This document shows positions 10,364-24,123 of a stretch of 64,000 nt of DNA, piece after piece. Origin of the DNA: Guillardia theta CCMP2712 (taxonomy: Eukaryota; Cryptophyceae; Pyrenomonadales; Geminigeraceae). The position numbers and the translations under genes were made by a program. Location: positions 476,078 through 540,077 of the forward strand of contig NW_005434671.1 in NCBI RefSeq assembly GCF_000315625.1, given 5' to 3'. A model generated the notes under the pieces. That model was not told where the DNA came from. It saw only the letters and a list, made by a program, of their open reading frames with translations, and did no database searches. Within the stretch, counting starts at the first letter, position 1. The number at the start of each line of letters is the position of its first letter.

Positions 10364-11731
10364 ATGAGATTCTGTTGTATCATCCTCTCTCTCATCTTGT
10401 TTTTGCGCCATTCTTCGAGCTTCTTCCTGCCTGCTCTGCTTGCTCCGCGTCCAGGTCTGGTTAGGTGGCGTTACGACCACTCCGGGGCAACAAATACGAT
10501 CTGCAGGCTTGATGGAGAGAGTCGACGTGCTCGTCCTCCTCGAAGTGCGTGCATGCGCAGGAACCATGTCCGATGAGCTCAATCCTGATCTCCCTTGCAG
10601 GCAAAGAGAGGAGGAGGCAGCCAGGACTCAAGAACCCCACTGGGACACCTCCATCCGGTCGAGCGAGTGATCCTCGCACAGGGAGGAGGGTGACCAGCGC
10701 GCCGGTTGAGACGATAGTTCTGGCGTACAACAAGCCCGTAGGATTGATCACAACCCATGATGACGAGCTCGGGAGGAAGACGGTGGCACCTGCTAGCTGC
10801 GGACGGTGTGTTCCGCATTGATCTTGGATGCAGGTGTACGATGACGTGCACGACAGCCTGCCGAAGCATCTGTGTGGCGTGTGGAGGGGCGTCTGAAGGT
10901 GCTGAAGCAGCCTTGCAGGAAGAGGCACAAGTGGCATGCGATCGGCAGGCTCGATGCAGACACGGATGGCCTGCTGCTGCTGACCAACGATGGGGTACGG
11001 TCGGCTTCGTGATGGGGCAGTTCCGTTGAGCCTGCGACAGGCTCTTGTGCATCATGCGACGCATCCCTCGTCCAAGGTGGACGCGGATGTTTCTTCATGC
11101 TCCTCCGTTGACTTCCATAAAGGTTCCGAAGACGTACATGGCACTCTGTAGAGGGATCCTACAGGAGGAACAGATTCAACAGCTGAGGGAGGGTGTCGAA
11201 CTGACGGGAGGGTTGGGGACGTCGCTGCCTGCTGAGGTGGCGATTTGATGGGTGTTCTGTTTCAGAAGTTTCACATTGCACAGATCGTGGTGGAAGGGTT
11301 CGAGGAGAACGCGACCTTGCTGAGAATCACGATCTGTGAGGGAAAGAACCGGCAGGTGAGAAACCGGGAGCGCTGAGAGATGTGAGATTGACCGATGGGG
11401 ATGAAGATCCGGAGGATGTTGTTGGCTATCAACTCACAAGTGAGTATCGGCCCGCAAGGTCATACGCTCACCTGATCGCCAGGTCTTGACACTGACAAGG
11501 TTGTCTATTGGAGATATCTCAATCGAGAATATTGACAGCGGCAGGTGAGCAAGCGATGGAGAAAGAGGGAGGAGGGAAGAGAGGAGAGGGCAGAAGCGCA
11601 GACGAAAGGAAGGAGAGAGGAAGCGTCCTGGCGTACACGTTTACAGTTTTCGATGTCTCAGGTGGAGAATGTTAACGGACAGTCAAGTGCTCAACTGCTT
11701 GAATTATAGCCCAAAGACTGCTGATATATAA
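10364..11731 (+). CDS. RsuA/RluB-type pseudouridine synthase, secretory/plastid leader, no S4 domain
   Basis: Isomerises a uridine in rRNA to pseudouridine. Ten exons (10364-10544, 10601-10782, 10834-10871, 10919-10994, 11041-11076, 11123-11236, 11284-11355, 11407-11439, 11483-11544, 11662-11731) close in frame to about 287 residues. Family motifs in order: YNKPVGLITT and ELGRKTV, the catalytic-Asp block GRLDADTDGLLLLTNDG, HHATHPSSK, VPKTYMAL, EEQIQQLREGVEL, ICEGKNRQIRRML, and the final GRWRMLT. The first 30 residues form a signal peptide (MRFCCIILSLILFL...), which in this kind of alga points to the secretory route and probably the plastid. The S4 RNA-binding domain normally in front is not visible. 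Several introns are only 43-52 nt. The choice of acceptor at 11283 rather than 11265 rests on family spacing. Confidence 0.88.
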
Positions 11732-11950
11732 AGGTTTGTGTTGCCTGCTTGCCTGCTGGCCCACCCCAGCCCACCACGCTTGTATCCTACATACTCTCAT
11801 TGCCTACAACAGGATCGCCTCTGATATGTCTCGTCACCATCTATATCTTCTCCCCCCTCGCCCTCCCCCTGGACAACCTCTCCCGTTCCAGCTGCCATTC
11901 TAAAATGACGTACGCAGGATAGCCAAGGTTTGATTCCAGATTCATGTTTC

Positions 11951-13999
11951 TCATCCAAGCTTCCCGATCGTTTCCTTGTGCGTCAAGCTAGCGATCCCAC
12001 CTTCCACCATGGACGCGAAGATCCCCGAAACGGTGAAGACTCCCCCGACAATGGCGCAGAGTTTGGTCAGGAAGTGATAGTTGGACTCCCTCGACGTCTT
12101 GACCTGTCACATCAAGATAAGTGAGCGACGCCTGGCATGTGGCAGCCCTTCTTACATGCACGATGATGGGGAGGATGTCGTAGTTGATCCGAGCGGTGGG
12201 AACTTCGGCGTATCTCTGCACCTTGTTCGTGTGGACCACATAGCCGTGGGCCTCCACTGGTGGGATGCCCCAGCTGCGAGGGAGCTCGACCACGTTCTTG
12301 ACAACCTTCACGTAATGCTCCCAGACTGTCGGAGTCCTCTCCTGCGAGAAGGCGATGAGAAGCGTTAGAGGACAGAGAGGAGGAAGTGAGAATAGGGGTC
12401 CAAGGACAGACGGAATTGGCTTACCTCGCTGAGGAACTTCTTGTCGTCGAGAGAGCCTACAGCCTGCGCGATGTCTGGAGGCATCACAACCCATGCTGTC
12501 TCTGACAGGAAGGGGCCAAAGGAAAGATGGTTGACAGTGTGAGAGACATCCATAGTAGCCCAGTTGAACTCATGCCCATCTAGAAGGGAGTAGGAGAGGG
12601 AGAGGTAAGAGACCAATCATACAATGCTAGTAAACCCTACCTGAAACTGCCTGCAAGATGATCGATCCAGGAGCTCGTTGCACATGCAGCATCCCAGCGA
12701 CCTTTCAAACTTTCGTCAGATGGGATCTCGGGAGTGGAAGCACTAGGACGCAGAACACACAGTGACATGGAGCGAGCATGGACAAGATTCTCACCATGCA
12801 ACCCACTCCGTTGTGACTTTCCTTCTCGCCATCCTGTTCCTTGTCCACCACCCGGGATTTCGGGGCCTGCTCTGCTCTCATGCGCTCGTACACTCTCCCG
12901 CAGGCATACCTGGAGGTTCACTTGCTTCATCAGGTGCTCTGCCCATGACACGATGGCGTCGACAGAGCGCTCCCCATGGTACTTCTCGTGGTCCTTATCG
13001 AGAGGATCGTCCTGCCACCACCTCGTTACCATCCGCCTGAGGAGGATCGGCCTCGTGAGTCTTCACCTTGCGGAAGACCATGATGGAGGGGAAGGCATCG
13101 ATGTGGTACTTGGTGCACAACGACTCGGCTTTGTCCGAGGTGCAGTCCACCTTGGCCAGCACCAGTCGCGCGTCGTCCGGGTGGGCCTCCCCAAACTTCT
13201 TCGCTGACTTCTCCCACACCGGCTCGAGCTTTTGGCACCAGTGGCACCAGGGGGTGTAGAAGTTGACGACCAAGATCTTTTAAACAGCGTCACCGTCCTC
13301 GATCCCCCGAGCGCCCGCCCTACCTCGTGCTCGAAGCGGTGCTTGTCGAAGTCTCCTGCTGTCAGAGTGATCAGCTTCGATTCGCCTTCGTGCGGCGCCT
13401 CGTCAATCGTGTGCTTCAGGTTCTTCCTCTCCTTGTGCACCCCGAGCTGCCTCCCGTTCTTGTCCAGGTGCACCTTGGTCACCTTCGAAGAGATGCCTGC
13501 GTCGTGGGTCCCCATGAAGTTTGCAGCATCCACACTTGCGTACTCGCACGACAGATGGTTGAAGGTGAAGTTGAAGTTGATCTGCAGCAGGCTGTCTGCT
13601 CCTGTCTTCATGTGGCTGTAATGGTCGAGCACGACAGACGTCTCGCTGTTGAGCGCTCTCCACGCAAAGATCTGCGCAGGGCCAGGAATCAACAGGGCAC
13701 AGAGAGGACCAGCGGGATGAAGACCTGGGCTACGATGAGGTACACCATCAGCACACCGGTCAAGATGGAGATGATGGAGCCAGTGATAGTGCCCTCTGTG
13801 AGCTCGGCATTGAGATCGTGCTTGATCTTGCGCCAGCTGCCACCAAAGGATCAGTAAAGGATCGGAGCAAACACTCGCTCGGCTGGGTGGCGGGTGAGGC
13901 AGAGGAGGACAGGGACAGGCAAAGGGAAAGAGGGAGAGGAAGAAGGAGCAGGAGCAGGAGGAGCAGGAGGAGTTTTGCCACATTCTACCTCAGCGCCAT
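11951..13999 (-). CDS. ERV41/46-like protein with inserted thioredoxin domain (PDI-C type)
   Basis: An ER/Golgi membrane disulphide isomerase of the plant PDIL5-3/5-4 type. Ten exons (13999-13989, 13836-13725, 13671-13324, 13276-13067, 13011-12910, 12866-12795, 12701-12641, 12579-12425, 12341-12156, 12103-11951) give 469 residues. Order: a short cytosolic start, a transmembrane helix (GSIISILTGVLMVYLIVAQ), an ERV N-lobe (INFNFTFNHLSCEYASVD), a thioredoxin fold with the active site FYTPWCHWCQKLEP and the VDCTSDKAESLC block, then the ERV C-domain (GHEFN...MDVSHTVNHLSFGP) and a second transmembrane helix near the end (LCAIVGGVFTVSGIFAS). It probably acts on cargo moving between ER and Golgi. The first exon is just 11 nt. 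The intron at 12867-12909 is 43 nt. Confidence 0.93.
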
Positions 14000-15278
14000 C
14001 TGAGCTAGCGTCGGCATTGCCCGTGACGTTGCAATACAATGTACCCCCGTCCCCACTCATCCACTCATCGCCCTCGCACCCAACCAGTCAACTCAGGACC
14101 CGCCTCAGGTCGGTAAATCCGATGGGTGAGAGGAGGGAGGAGGGGCTTCATCCTACAACTGCCACCCTACCCCTTACATGCGACCCGCCACCGTTAGGGA
14201 GTGACCACCGTCACGGCAGGAAAGCACCCACCCGTATCGATTGGAAGGACCCCATCCGACGCCTCAGATCTCTGGTGATGAACAAAGAGATAAAAGGATG
14301 TCATACTTTTACTAGTGCTCTTCTTATGTTTTTCTTTCTCTTGCCATATTATGAGGGCGTCTCCAAGTTGAGACCCCCCCACAAGTCTCCATTCAAGGAC
14401 CACCCACCTGTTTCATTCACTTGCCACCCCTACCCCCTTTTCAGAACCACCCTGCACCACCGAGTAAAGTTGGAGTAATAGTACCCCAGATCGCTGGTGG
14501 TACGGCCATGGCCGTCCTGCCCCGAATTCCTTCTCTCCCCCTGCCCTCCCCCTCCCTCTCCTCTTCTCCCTTCCTTCCTCCCTCCCTCCCTCCTCCCTCT
14601 TTATATCTCATGGTCCTGTCTCCAGTTATCCTTCTCTCGACTTGTATGCCCTCCCTCCCTCCCTCCCTCCCTCCCTCCTTCCGTCCTATCCTTGAACATG
14701 CTTGAGTGGTCATGCCCAATGGCTTGCAGCTGATCATATTCCGTACTGGTGTCACGATTTCCAACCTTGGTCTTGACTTTAAGTACTGCTGTACTTATTT
14801 TCTCCTTCCTCCTGTAGCCGTTTGTGTGTCTCTCTAGCGCTTCCTAGCTCCTCTGCCCTCGCACTGCACGCTTTCATTTCTTACCACCGTGTTCCCATTG
14901 CTGCATAATGATTGTTCATCTCTTTTTCCTCACTTTGCTATACACCTGTGCGTTTATCACTGCATTCACTGCATAAAGCACATTTCTTGCACCTCGACCA
15001 TTCACTGTCCAGATGCTCGTTCTAAACTTGAAGAACCAATTTCTAAGCACTTTTTTCTTGACTGATGTGGCTTCTGCCCATTTCTTTGGTGCACACAACG
15101 CTTTTAACAGCTTTTTGTGATCAGATTTTCGTCTGCTTGCTCGTTAGCTGAGTCTTGGATCCTGCGGAGGGGGTTTGACCACTGTAAGTCTTCAACATGG
15201 AAGCCAAGCCGTCACAGAAGCGAGAAGGAATGTCCTTTGGTGAGAGCTCCTTGGACAGTCTTGTTGTGTCCTGCATTG
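14000..15278. promoter_or_regulatory. divergent intergenic region, C-rich tract and CCCT repeats
   Basis: From about 14040 to 14480 the plus strand is full of ACCACC, CACCC and CTACCCC words, i.e. GGGGTAG-like on the strand of the leftward PDI gene, whose start codon is 40 nt away. A low-complexity (CCCT)n region follows, about 14525-14685, with an uninterrupted CCCT/CCTC stretch near 14648-14680. From 14760 on the sequence is ordinary pyrimidine-rich 5' flank of the MAP kinase gene. No coding exon was found. Confidence 0.45.
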
Positions 15279-17126
<1,848 letters not shown>

Positions 17127-17261
17127 GGCTCTTGCATCATACGCAAAGAGGCATCTTAGGCTAAGCTCGATTCTTTGTTTTATTATTTTACATTTTTTCT
17201 CTGTCAAAGCTAACTAGCTCTGTCAAAGCTAAAGTCCGTGCATGCTGCGATCCATTCCGAG

Positions 17262-17582
17262 ATGTTCGCTGTGTCAAAGTGTGTCAGACCAGAGATGCGA
17301 GCGCGTGAGAGGGAACCACCTGTCTTCCTCGCGCTTGCTCGGGAAGCCGTTGAACTCAGCGGATTGTCGGTATTGGACAGGTTCCTCATCCGTATTGCTC
17401 TAGGTCAGACAGTCAGTCACCATTCACCTACGAAGGGAGAGAGATCTGACCCTCTTCCATCTCTGCCGCAGCTTCTGAAACCAGGTCCTCTTGCCGAAAC
17501 CTTTCTCAGCCTTCGGAAGCGATCTGCCGCCAAGCTCAACACCCTCTCACGACACGTCAAACAGCATACGGAGATGTACTGA
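17262..17582 (+). CDS. possible small protein, 106 residues
   Basis: An ATG-started, intronless frame with no recognisable domain. It begins MFAVSKCVRPEMRARERE and has an amphipathic stretch (FLALAREAVELSGLSVLDRFLI), then a basic, Leu/Ser-rich end. It lies between the MAP kinase stop and the opposed TPR gene, on the kinase strand, 135 nt after the kinase stop. It could equally be the kinase 3' UTR. Kept at low confidence. Confidence 0.25.
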   Translation: MFAVSKCVRPEMRAREREPPVFLALAREAVELSGLSVLDRFLIRIALGQTVSHHSPTKGERSDPLPSLPQLLKPGPLAETFLSLRKRSAAKLNTLSRHVKQHTEMY

Positions 17583-17678
17583 ACATCAGCTCTCCACTGA
17601 AGAGGCTGTTGGCATAGGCACACCATGACTCCCTAACATTCGCATCAACCGCACAGCAACAAGCGAGGGTACCGACAC

Positions 17679-18332
17679 TCACCCGTGGTTGGGTTGTAGT
17701 TGCATTACGAGGTTGTGCTGTTCTTTCGCTTCCTCTGGACAACCTTGCAGAACGAGTAGAGCAGAGAAATGATCCAAAGTTCGGACATGCTGCGCATCAA
17801 GGGCTAGAGATTGTTGATAGAGCTCCTTCGCCCTGGCAAGATCTTCCCACACACTTTGATGCAGCAGCCCCAGATACGCCAGTGAATTGCACCTTATCTC
17901 CCGATCGCATCCAAGTTCCAGCGCCTTTCCATAATACTTGGCTGCTGCCTCATAGGCGTTGCACTCGTGTTCTAACCTCGCGAGGTTGTAAAGTGTTCTG
18001 TACATATTCGGTTGAATCGCGAGTGAGCGCACATACAGGCATCGAGCTACATCAAACATTCCCCGTTTGTGATTCAGAATCGCAAGGCCATGCAATGCTT
18101 TGATGTTATCTTGGTCGGCTTTTAAGATTTTTGTGTAAATATTGCTGGCAGCGTCCAAGTTTTTCTCCTGCATGAAGCGTGAAGCATGCAGGCAGAGCTT
18201 GTCTGCGTTTGCTTTCAGCTCTTCCTTGTCCTCGGAGTCACCGAGGAGACTCAAGAGGCTTTTGCTTGATGGACTGTGTGGACCCACCATGCCGGGTTTG
18301 ATGTTTTCCAAGTCTCCAGGTGATTCGCTCAT
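17679..18332 (-). CDS. tetratricopeptide-repeat protein
   Basis: A single uninterrupted 217-residue frame starting MSESPGDLENIKPG. After a Ser-rich N-terminus (residues 1-40) come four or more helical TPR-type repeats, with the usual small/large residue spacing: ASNIYTKILKADQDNIKALHGLAILNHK, DVARCLYVRSLAIQPNMYRTLYNLARL, AAAKYYGKALELG, and AKELYQQSLALDAQHVRTLDHFSALL. TPR arrays act as protein-binding scaffolds; no partner can be named. No targeting signal is seen. It is one of the few intronless genes among the conserved-looking ones here. Confidence 0.85.
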   Translation of the reverse strand: MSESPGDLENIKPGMVGPHSPSSKSLLSLLGDSEDKEELKANADKLCLHASRFMQEKNLDAASNIYTKILKADQDNIKALHGLAILNHKRGMFDVARCLYVRSLAIQPNMYRTLYNLARLEHECNAYEAAAKYYGKALELGCDREIRCNSLAYLGLLHQSVWEDLARAKELYQQSLALDAQHVRTLDHFSALLVLQGCPEEAKEQHNLVMQLQPNHG

Positions 18333-19855
18333 AGCACAGGAATGTTGCTGGCATTCAATTGAGGGAGCCCCACCCTACAAGTCCTTCCTGTCCCAGAAAG
18401 GTTTCAGAAGCTGTTACAAGTCAATGAAAGAATCCCCAACGCTTGCTCGCTCGTTGGTTGACTCTCCCTCTCTCTGATCAACTTGTTTGTCTCCCCCCCC
18501 CTTAATATCGCATCGCTTTGAACTTCTTCTCTGTCTGTCGGAATCAATGCAGTAGGCATCTACGTATCTACGTATGTACGGAACTATCTATGCATCTACC
18601 TGCCTCCCTCCCTCCCTCCCTCCCTCCCTCCACTCCACTCCACTCCACCACCTACTCTGCGTCCTACAAGATGCGCCTGTTTTTAACATAGGTTCTTAGT
18701 GTTCAAATGTTTCTTTTATCTTTCAAATTCTCTCCAAGAAATTCAGTTCAGCCCCACCCCAAAGGCCGGAGGAACAAGCATGCTCGGATAAACCTTTTCG
18801 ACGTAACCTAGTAGCCTCATTGATGAGTGAAGACTTCCTCTGGTCTCCCATCATCTCAGATGCCCGGCTGTTCACTGTGAACCAGCGGCTCACTCAGTTG
18901 CCGCGCCACCTCGCCGGAACTCAGTGAGCCTGAGCGACCGTACGGTAGAGTCAGTGACTACTAAGCCGCCCCCGGCCGGGCTGGGCCCGGCCCGGCCGGG
19001 CGCGGCGCGGCCGGGCAGCCGGGCGGGTCCCGCCGGCCCGATCACCGCACCGTCACTGCACCCGGGTTCCGCGTCACGGTCCCGGAATCATGAGGAGTCC
19101 GGCCGGGCGGCCGCGGAGTCCGGCCGGGCGGCGGCCGCGGCGGCGGCCGCGCGGGGGGGGTGGCCCTGCGGCACTTCAGTACGCCGGTACCGGCGGTCCG
19201 TCGCCGGCCTCACTGCGCCGCCGCGGCCGACCGTCGCCGGGCTCGGACTCGCCGAGACCGTACGGTCCTGAGCGCCCTGGCACGCCCTGAGCAGTGTCCG
19301 TGACGGTCCGGGTGACTGCGGCCCCCGGCCGCCCAGGGCAGGGCATCATCGGGTGTCTCAGCCTTCCTGAGGGCCGTGCCACGGCCGCCCGGGGCGCGCG
19401 CGGCGGCCCTTCCGAACTTCCCGGCGAAGTCACGCGGCCACGGTTCGGTCCCCCGGCCCGGGCCGGCGGGGCCGGATCGGGCCCCGGCCGGGGCCCCGCG
19501 GTTTGTGCCAGGCCGCCCTGAGGGCGCGGAGGCCGGGCCGCGGTCCTGACTCCCGGTCGCGGCCGGGCCGCTGACTGGGTGCCTCGGACGGTGCAGTAGT
19601 AACGGCCGCGCCGGGTGGGCGGGACCTGGGGCGCGGCGGGACATAGGGGGTGGGTACGAGGAGGGATGTGGCCACCTTCCCAAAAGGGAAAGAAAACTCT
19701 CCGCCCCCCCGCTCCCCCCCATTCCCCGCTCGGCCCTTCCTCCACCGCCCCTCCCCCCACCCCTCCTCCTCCTCCCTTGCCGTCAGATCTATCCCTTTAT
19801 CTTCCCTTGACGCGGCAAGGCAGCTCACCACCAGTCTCATACAATCCAGGACGCC
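18333..19855. other. intergenic: simple repeats and large GC-rich island
   Basis: Near 18600-18655 there is a (CCCT)n run followed by (CACTC)n. From about 18885 to 19640 the sequence becomes extremely GC-rich (CCGGCC, GGCCGGGC and CGGCGGCCGCG words), with one copy of the motif GACCGTACGGTAG-AGTCAGTGACTAC (18936-18961) that recurs at 38668. Long open frames on all strands here are a by-product of the missing AT-rich stops. A GGGGGTGGGTACG stretch (about 19646) lies 200 nt before MCM4, in coding orientation. Confidence 0.55.
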
Positions 19856-22784
19856 ATGTCGTCAAACCTGTCTTCCCCTGTTAAAGGCGCCTCCTCTGAG
19901 GTTGCGGCGACGAGCTCTCCTGCTGCTGTCAACGCCACGAGCTCACCAGCAGTCCCTAACACTCCATACTCTGCTCCTAGAACACCTGGAAGTGTTGCTG
20001 GCGTTCCGAGGACCCCCAGGAGCAACAGCGCGAGAAGGAGTGCGTCTGTACAGCCCAGCCCTTCTCGGTCCGATCTTGGCAGAAGAGGACAGCAGATCAG
20101 GGCGGATGCGGGCATCGATGCCACATCTGAGAATCCTAGAACATATATCTGGGGCACAAAGTGAGAGCATGTTTGATGTTGTTGCTCCATGCTGACATCC
20201 CTCGCCAGTATTGAGGTGCAGGCAACTAAAGAGGCTGCGAGGAGATTCTTCACGCAGTACAAGCGACCCGGATCAACAGAAAATCTTTATATCCAACTCT
20301 TGCAGCAGGTCCTTTGTGCTCTGCTCCATCTCCACTGGATGCTGACTCTGACCTCTAGGCTCATGCACGCAAGACATTTTACATCAACTTAGATTGCAGA
20401 CATGTCTTCTCTTTCGACGGCTCGCTCTACGACAAGCTTGTACAATACCCAACGGTGAGCTGGACATTCGAGCTCTCACCAGCGACTGATGGCGTCTCAC
20501 AGGAAACTATCACCATCTTCGACGTGGTCATGAGCGAACTGCATGCGGAATTGACCGCGGACGACCCCGACGCTTCGTCCCTCTCGATGCAAGTCCGCAC
20601 GTTCAACCTCATCGACACGGCCGTCATGAGGAACCTGAACCCATCGGACGTGGACAAGCTCGTCTGCCTCAAGGGCATGATCATCAGGACCAGCGCTGTG
20701 GTCCCGGACCTTCAGCGAGGGTACTTCGAATGCCTCACCTGCCAGGCAGCGGAGGAGGTGGACATCATGAATGGCCGTATCCAAGAGCCCACGAGCTGCA
20801 AGTACTGTAAGGCGTCGAACTCGATGGAGCTCAGGCACAACCGCTGCCTCTTCAAGGACAAGCAGCTGGTGAGGCTGCAGGAAAACCCGGAGGACATCCC
20901 ACAGGGCGAGACTCCGATGACTGTCAACCTCTGCGTGTTTGAGGACCTTGTGGACGCGGCGAAGCCAGGAGACAGGATGGAGGTCACTGGCATCTATCGC
21001 GCGCAGCCAATTCGCACGCAGAGCAGGACGAGGACGTTGAAGTCAGTGTACAAGACGTACATCGACGTGATCCACTTCAAGCGGACGGAGAAGTCGAGGA
21101 TGGGAGATTCTTCGTTTTCCACGGACGAGCTGCAGGAGGACAACCGCCTTGAGAAGGAGATCGAGCAGAGAGTGAGCAGCAACCTCCCTCCTCCCTCCCT
21201 CCGTCCCTCCTCCTCCCTCCCTCCCGCCTCTGACTTGCTGCCTCCTGCAGAAACAACGTGCGTTGAAGCTCGCGGCGGACCCTAACATCTACCAGAAGCT
21301 CATCGACTCCTTCGCTCCAAGCATCTACGAGATGGATGATGTCAAGAAGGGCCTCCTCTGCCAGCTCTTCGGCGGTAGCAACAAGTCCTGCAAGGGCGCC
21401 TCCTCCGGCCGCTTCCGAGGAGACATCAACGTCCTCCTCGTAGGAGACCCCGGCGTTTCCAAGTCCCAGCTCCTCCAGTACGTCCACAAGATCGCCCCCA
21501 GGGGGATCTACACGTCGGGTAAGGGAAGCTCGGCAGTGGGTCTGACGGCCTACGTGAAGAAGGACCCGGAGACTAAGGACATCGTACTCGAGAGCGGGGC
21601 CCTGGTGCTCAGCGACCGAGGCATCTGCTGCATCGACGAGTTCGACAAGATGTCTGAGTCAGCGCGTGCGATCCTGCACGAGGCGATGGAGCAGCAGACT
21701 ATCTCGGTGGCCAAGGCAGGGATCATCTGCAGCCTCAACGCCAGGACCTCCATCCTTGCGGCCGCCAACCCCATCCAGAGCAGGTACAACCCGCAGCTCT
21801 CCGTGGTGGAGAACATGAATCTTCCTCCCACGCTGCTGTCAAGGTTCGATCTCATCTACCTGGTCCTGGACCAGCCGAACCCAACGACGGACAGGAGGCT
21901 GGCCAAGCATCTGGTGTCGCTCTACCTCAAGAACCCTCCTCGCCTCGCCCAGTCCATCCTCTCCCTCGAGGAGTTCGCGGAGTTCGTGTCCTACGCCAGG
22001 AACGAGTGCCATCCTGTCCTCAACGACGATGCCAAGACGGCGCTCATCGACGGCTACGTGCAGATGCGGCGCATGGCCACGAGCAGGAACACCATCACCG
22101 CCACCCCCCGTCAGCTCGAGTCCATCATCCGCCTAGCAGAGGCGCACGCCAAGATGCGCCTGGCTAATGAAGTGGAGACGATCGACGTGGAGGAGGCGAT
22201 GAGGCTGCTCAGAGTGGCGACCCAGAGCGCAGCAACGGACCCGAGGACGGGAAGGATCGATATGGACTTGATCAACACCGGACGCAGCGCCTCCTCCCGC
22301 GTCCGTATCGCCCAGCTGGTCAACATGCTCAAGCAGAAGCTCGTCGAGGTGAGGACGCTCTCCCTTGCTTGTGCTGCTTGCTGACGTTTTCTGGCAGCGG
22401 CTGGCAACGGGGACGATGAGTTTCCAGTCGCTGGTGGAGATGGTGCAGGAGGAGAGCTCTGTGGTGAGCGACTCTTCCTCCTCCTCCTCCTCCTCCTCCT
22501 CCCCTCCTTGTCCTCTTCTCCTCTTTTGCTTCTCCTCCTTTCCTTTTTTCTCTTCTCGTTTTATGGAAGCGCCCTCCTCTCTTTCCATCCCTTGTCTCTT
22601 CTCTTCCCTCTCATCCCCTGCTCTCACATCAGCTCTCGCCCCTCGCTCGAGCCACAGCAACTGACTGCTGGAGCAGGAGATCTCCACCCAGGAACTGCAG
22701 GCTGCTATCCGCCAGCTCGCAGACGAGGATGCGGTTGTAACTTCCGGGCATGGCCACCACATGACTCTTGCAAGAGCGCGATAA
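19856..22784 (+). CDS. MCM4: replicative helicase subunit MCM4
   Basis: Subunit of the MCM2-7 hexamer that unwinds DNA at replication forks. Exons 19856-20160, 20209-20308, 20359-20454, 20503-21171, 21251-22348, 22398-22463 and 22677-22784 give 813 residues. A Ser/Pro/Thr-rich N-tail of about 100 residues (several S/T-P sites, typical CDK/DDK target region) precedes the OB fold and a CLTC...CKYC zinc finger. The AAA+ core has Walker A GDPGVSKS, Walker B CCIDEFDKM and arginine finger LLSRFDLIYL. The C-terminal winged-helix region begins near VEEAMRLLRVATQSA. Sixth intron (22464-22676) contains a (TCC)n run. Identification as MCM4 rests on the N-tail and the overall order of insertions; other MCM paralogues fit less well. 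Confidence 0.93.
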
Positions 22785-23037
22785 GGAGGAGGAGGAGGCG
22801 TTAGTGTTGATTTACCGGTTGCGTTAAAGTAGGGATGAGAAACAAATGAATTCAAACTCGTGAATCTTTCTTATACACGTGGAAAACTGATTCCCCTCTC
22901 CTCCTCCTCCTTCCCCTCCCCCTCATTTCTCAGGGAGCTCAGCAGCCGGACGACTTCCCCTCCCCCAGCCACCCCCCGCCCCTCTACTCTCCTCTCTCCT
23001 TCCCCGACAGTCCAAACGATTGAAATGTTACACGTGA

Positions 23038-24061
23038 CTAGCTCGTCACGGAGTGTTGCTTCTTGCTGTCCCTCAGCTCCCTTTGCAGGTCCTCCACCTT
23101 CCTCTTGTCCTTCCCCACCTCCACCCTCCTCCTCAGCTGCACCAGCCACTCCCGCGCGATCACGATGCCTACTAGCCACATGGTGACCAGCACGACCGTG
23201 CACAGAGCCGCGACTGTCCGCGATCCCTTCATCTTGGCGATCACCAGCCGCCCTGCGTTCCGCTCGTCCTCCTTTGCCTCCAGCCCCTCTCTCTCTAGGA
23301 AGTTCTTCACCGCGGGCTTCAGCACAGACTGCCGGCCGGGCGAGTGCTTTCCCTGCCCGGTAACCACCGTCACATTCTTGCCCGGCGGGTTGAACGACAG
23401 GCCGTACTCGAGCGCCAGGACCGACGCGTTGGGGGACATGCTGTGCAGGTCGATGTACAGGCTGCCGTCCTCCCCCGCCCGCATGCAGGACGAGAAGGGA
23501 ACGATCTTCTCCTCTAACCCAAGCGTGAACCACCTCATCGCTCCCTTCCCATCCCCCTTCGCCATGTGCCCGTCGATGAGCGCGTTGAGGACAGTCGGCC
23601 CCAGCTGGCAGCCATTCCTCCTCATCTCCTCGAACTTCCCCCCCGCCTCCTCCAGCCTCCCCGCCAGGCACAAGGCGAAGATGACGGAGGTGTAGACGTG
23701 AGACGTCAACGGCCCCCGCCTCCTCTTCAGCTCCTCGAACAGAGCCAGGGCCTTGTCCGTCTCTCCCGCACGCCCATGGGTGGCAATGAGGATCGAGATG
23801 GTACTCCCGTCCGGTGCAGCGCCTCCCCCCAGCTCCCACTTCCTCATCAAGTCCATCTCTGGGAAGTTCTTTTGCCCCCCGTCCTCCTGCTGCCCCTCCT
23901 GACTCGTCGGCGGCTGCGGTGGACTCCCCGGCTGCGGTCCTTCCCGGTCTCCACTCAAGTGCTTCTCCTTGGCATGGAAGTTCTCGTCGCACACAAGAAA
24001 GTCCAGAATCAACCTAAGGACACAAAGCTTCAATGAAAAGATCATGGTTGTATTGCATCGT

Positions 24062-24123
<62 letters not shown>

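Noticed and set aside
11237..11265. 29-nt intron in the pseudouridine synthase
   Set aside because: A 47-nt alternative (acceptor at 11283) keeps frame and gives better spacing to the family motif, and 47 nt is a common intron size here.
13063..13983. Single 306-residue minus-strand frame as a complete gene
   Set aside because: It runs through introns of the PDI gene and changes frame after them; the ten-exon model explains the same sequence with a full family match.
18885..19640. Several long open frames in the GC-rich island before MCM4
   Set aside because: All frames on both strands are open because the sequence lacks AT-rich stop codons; they have no domains, splice context or conserved start.
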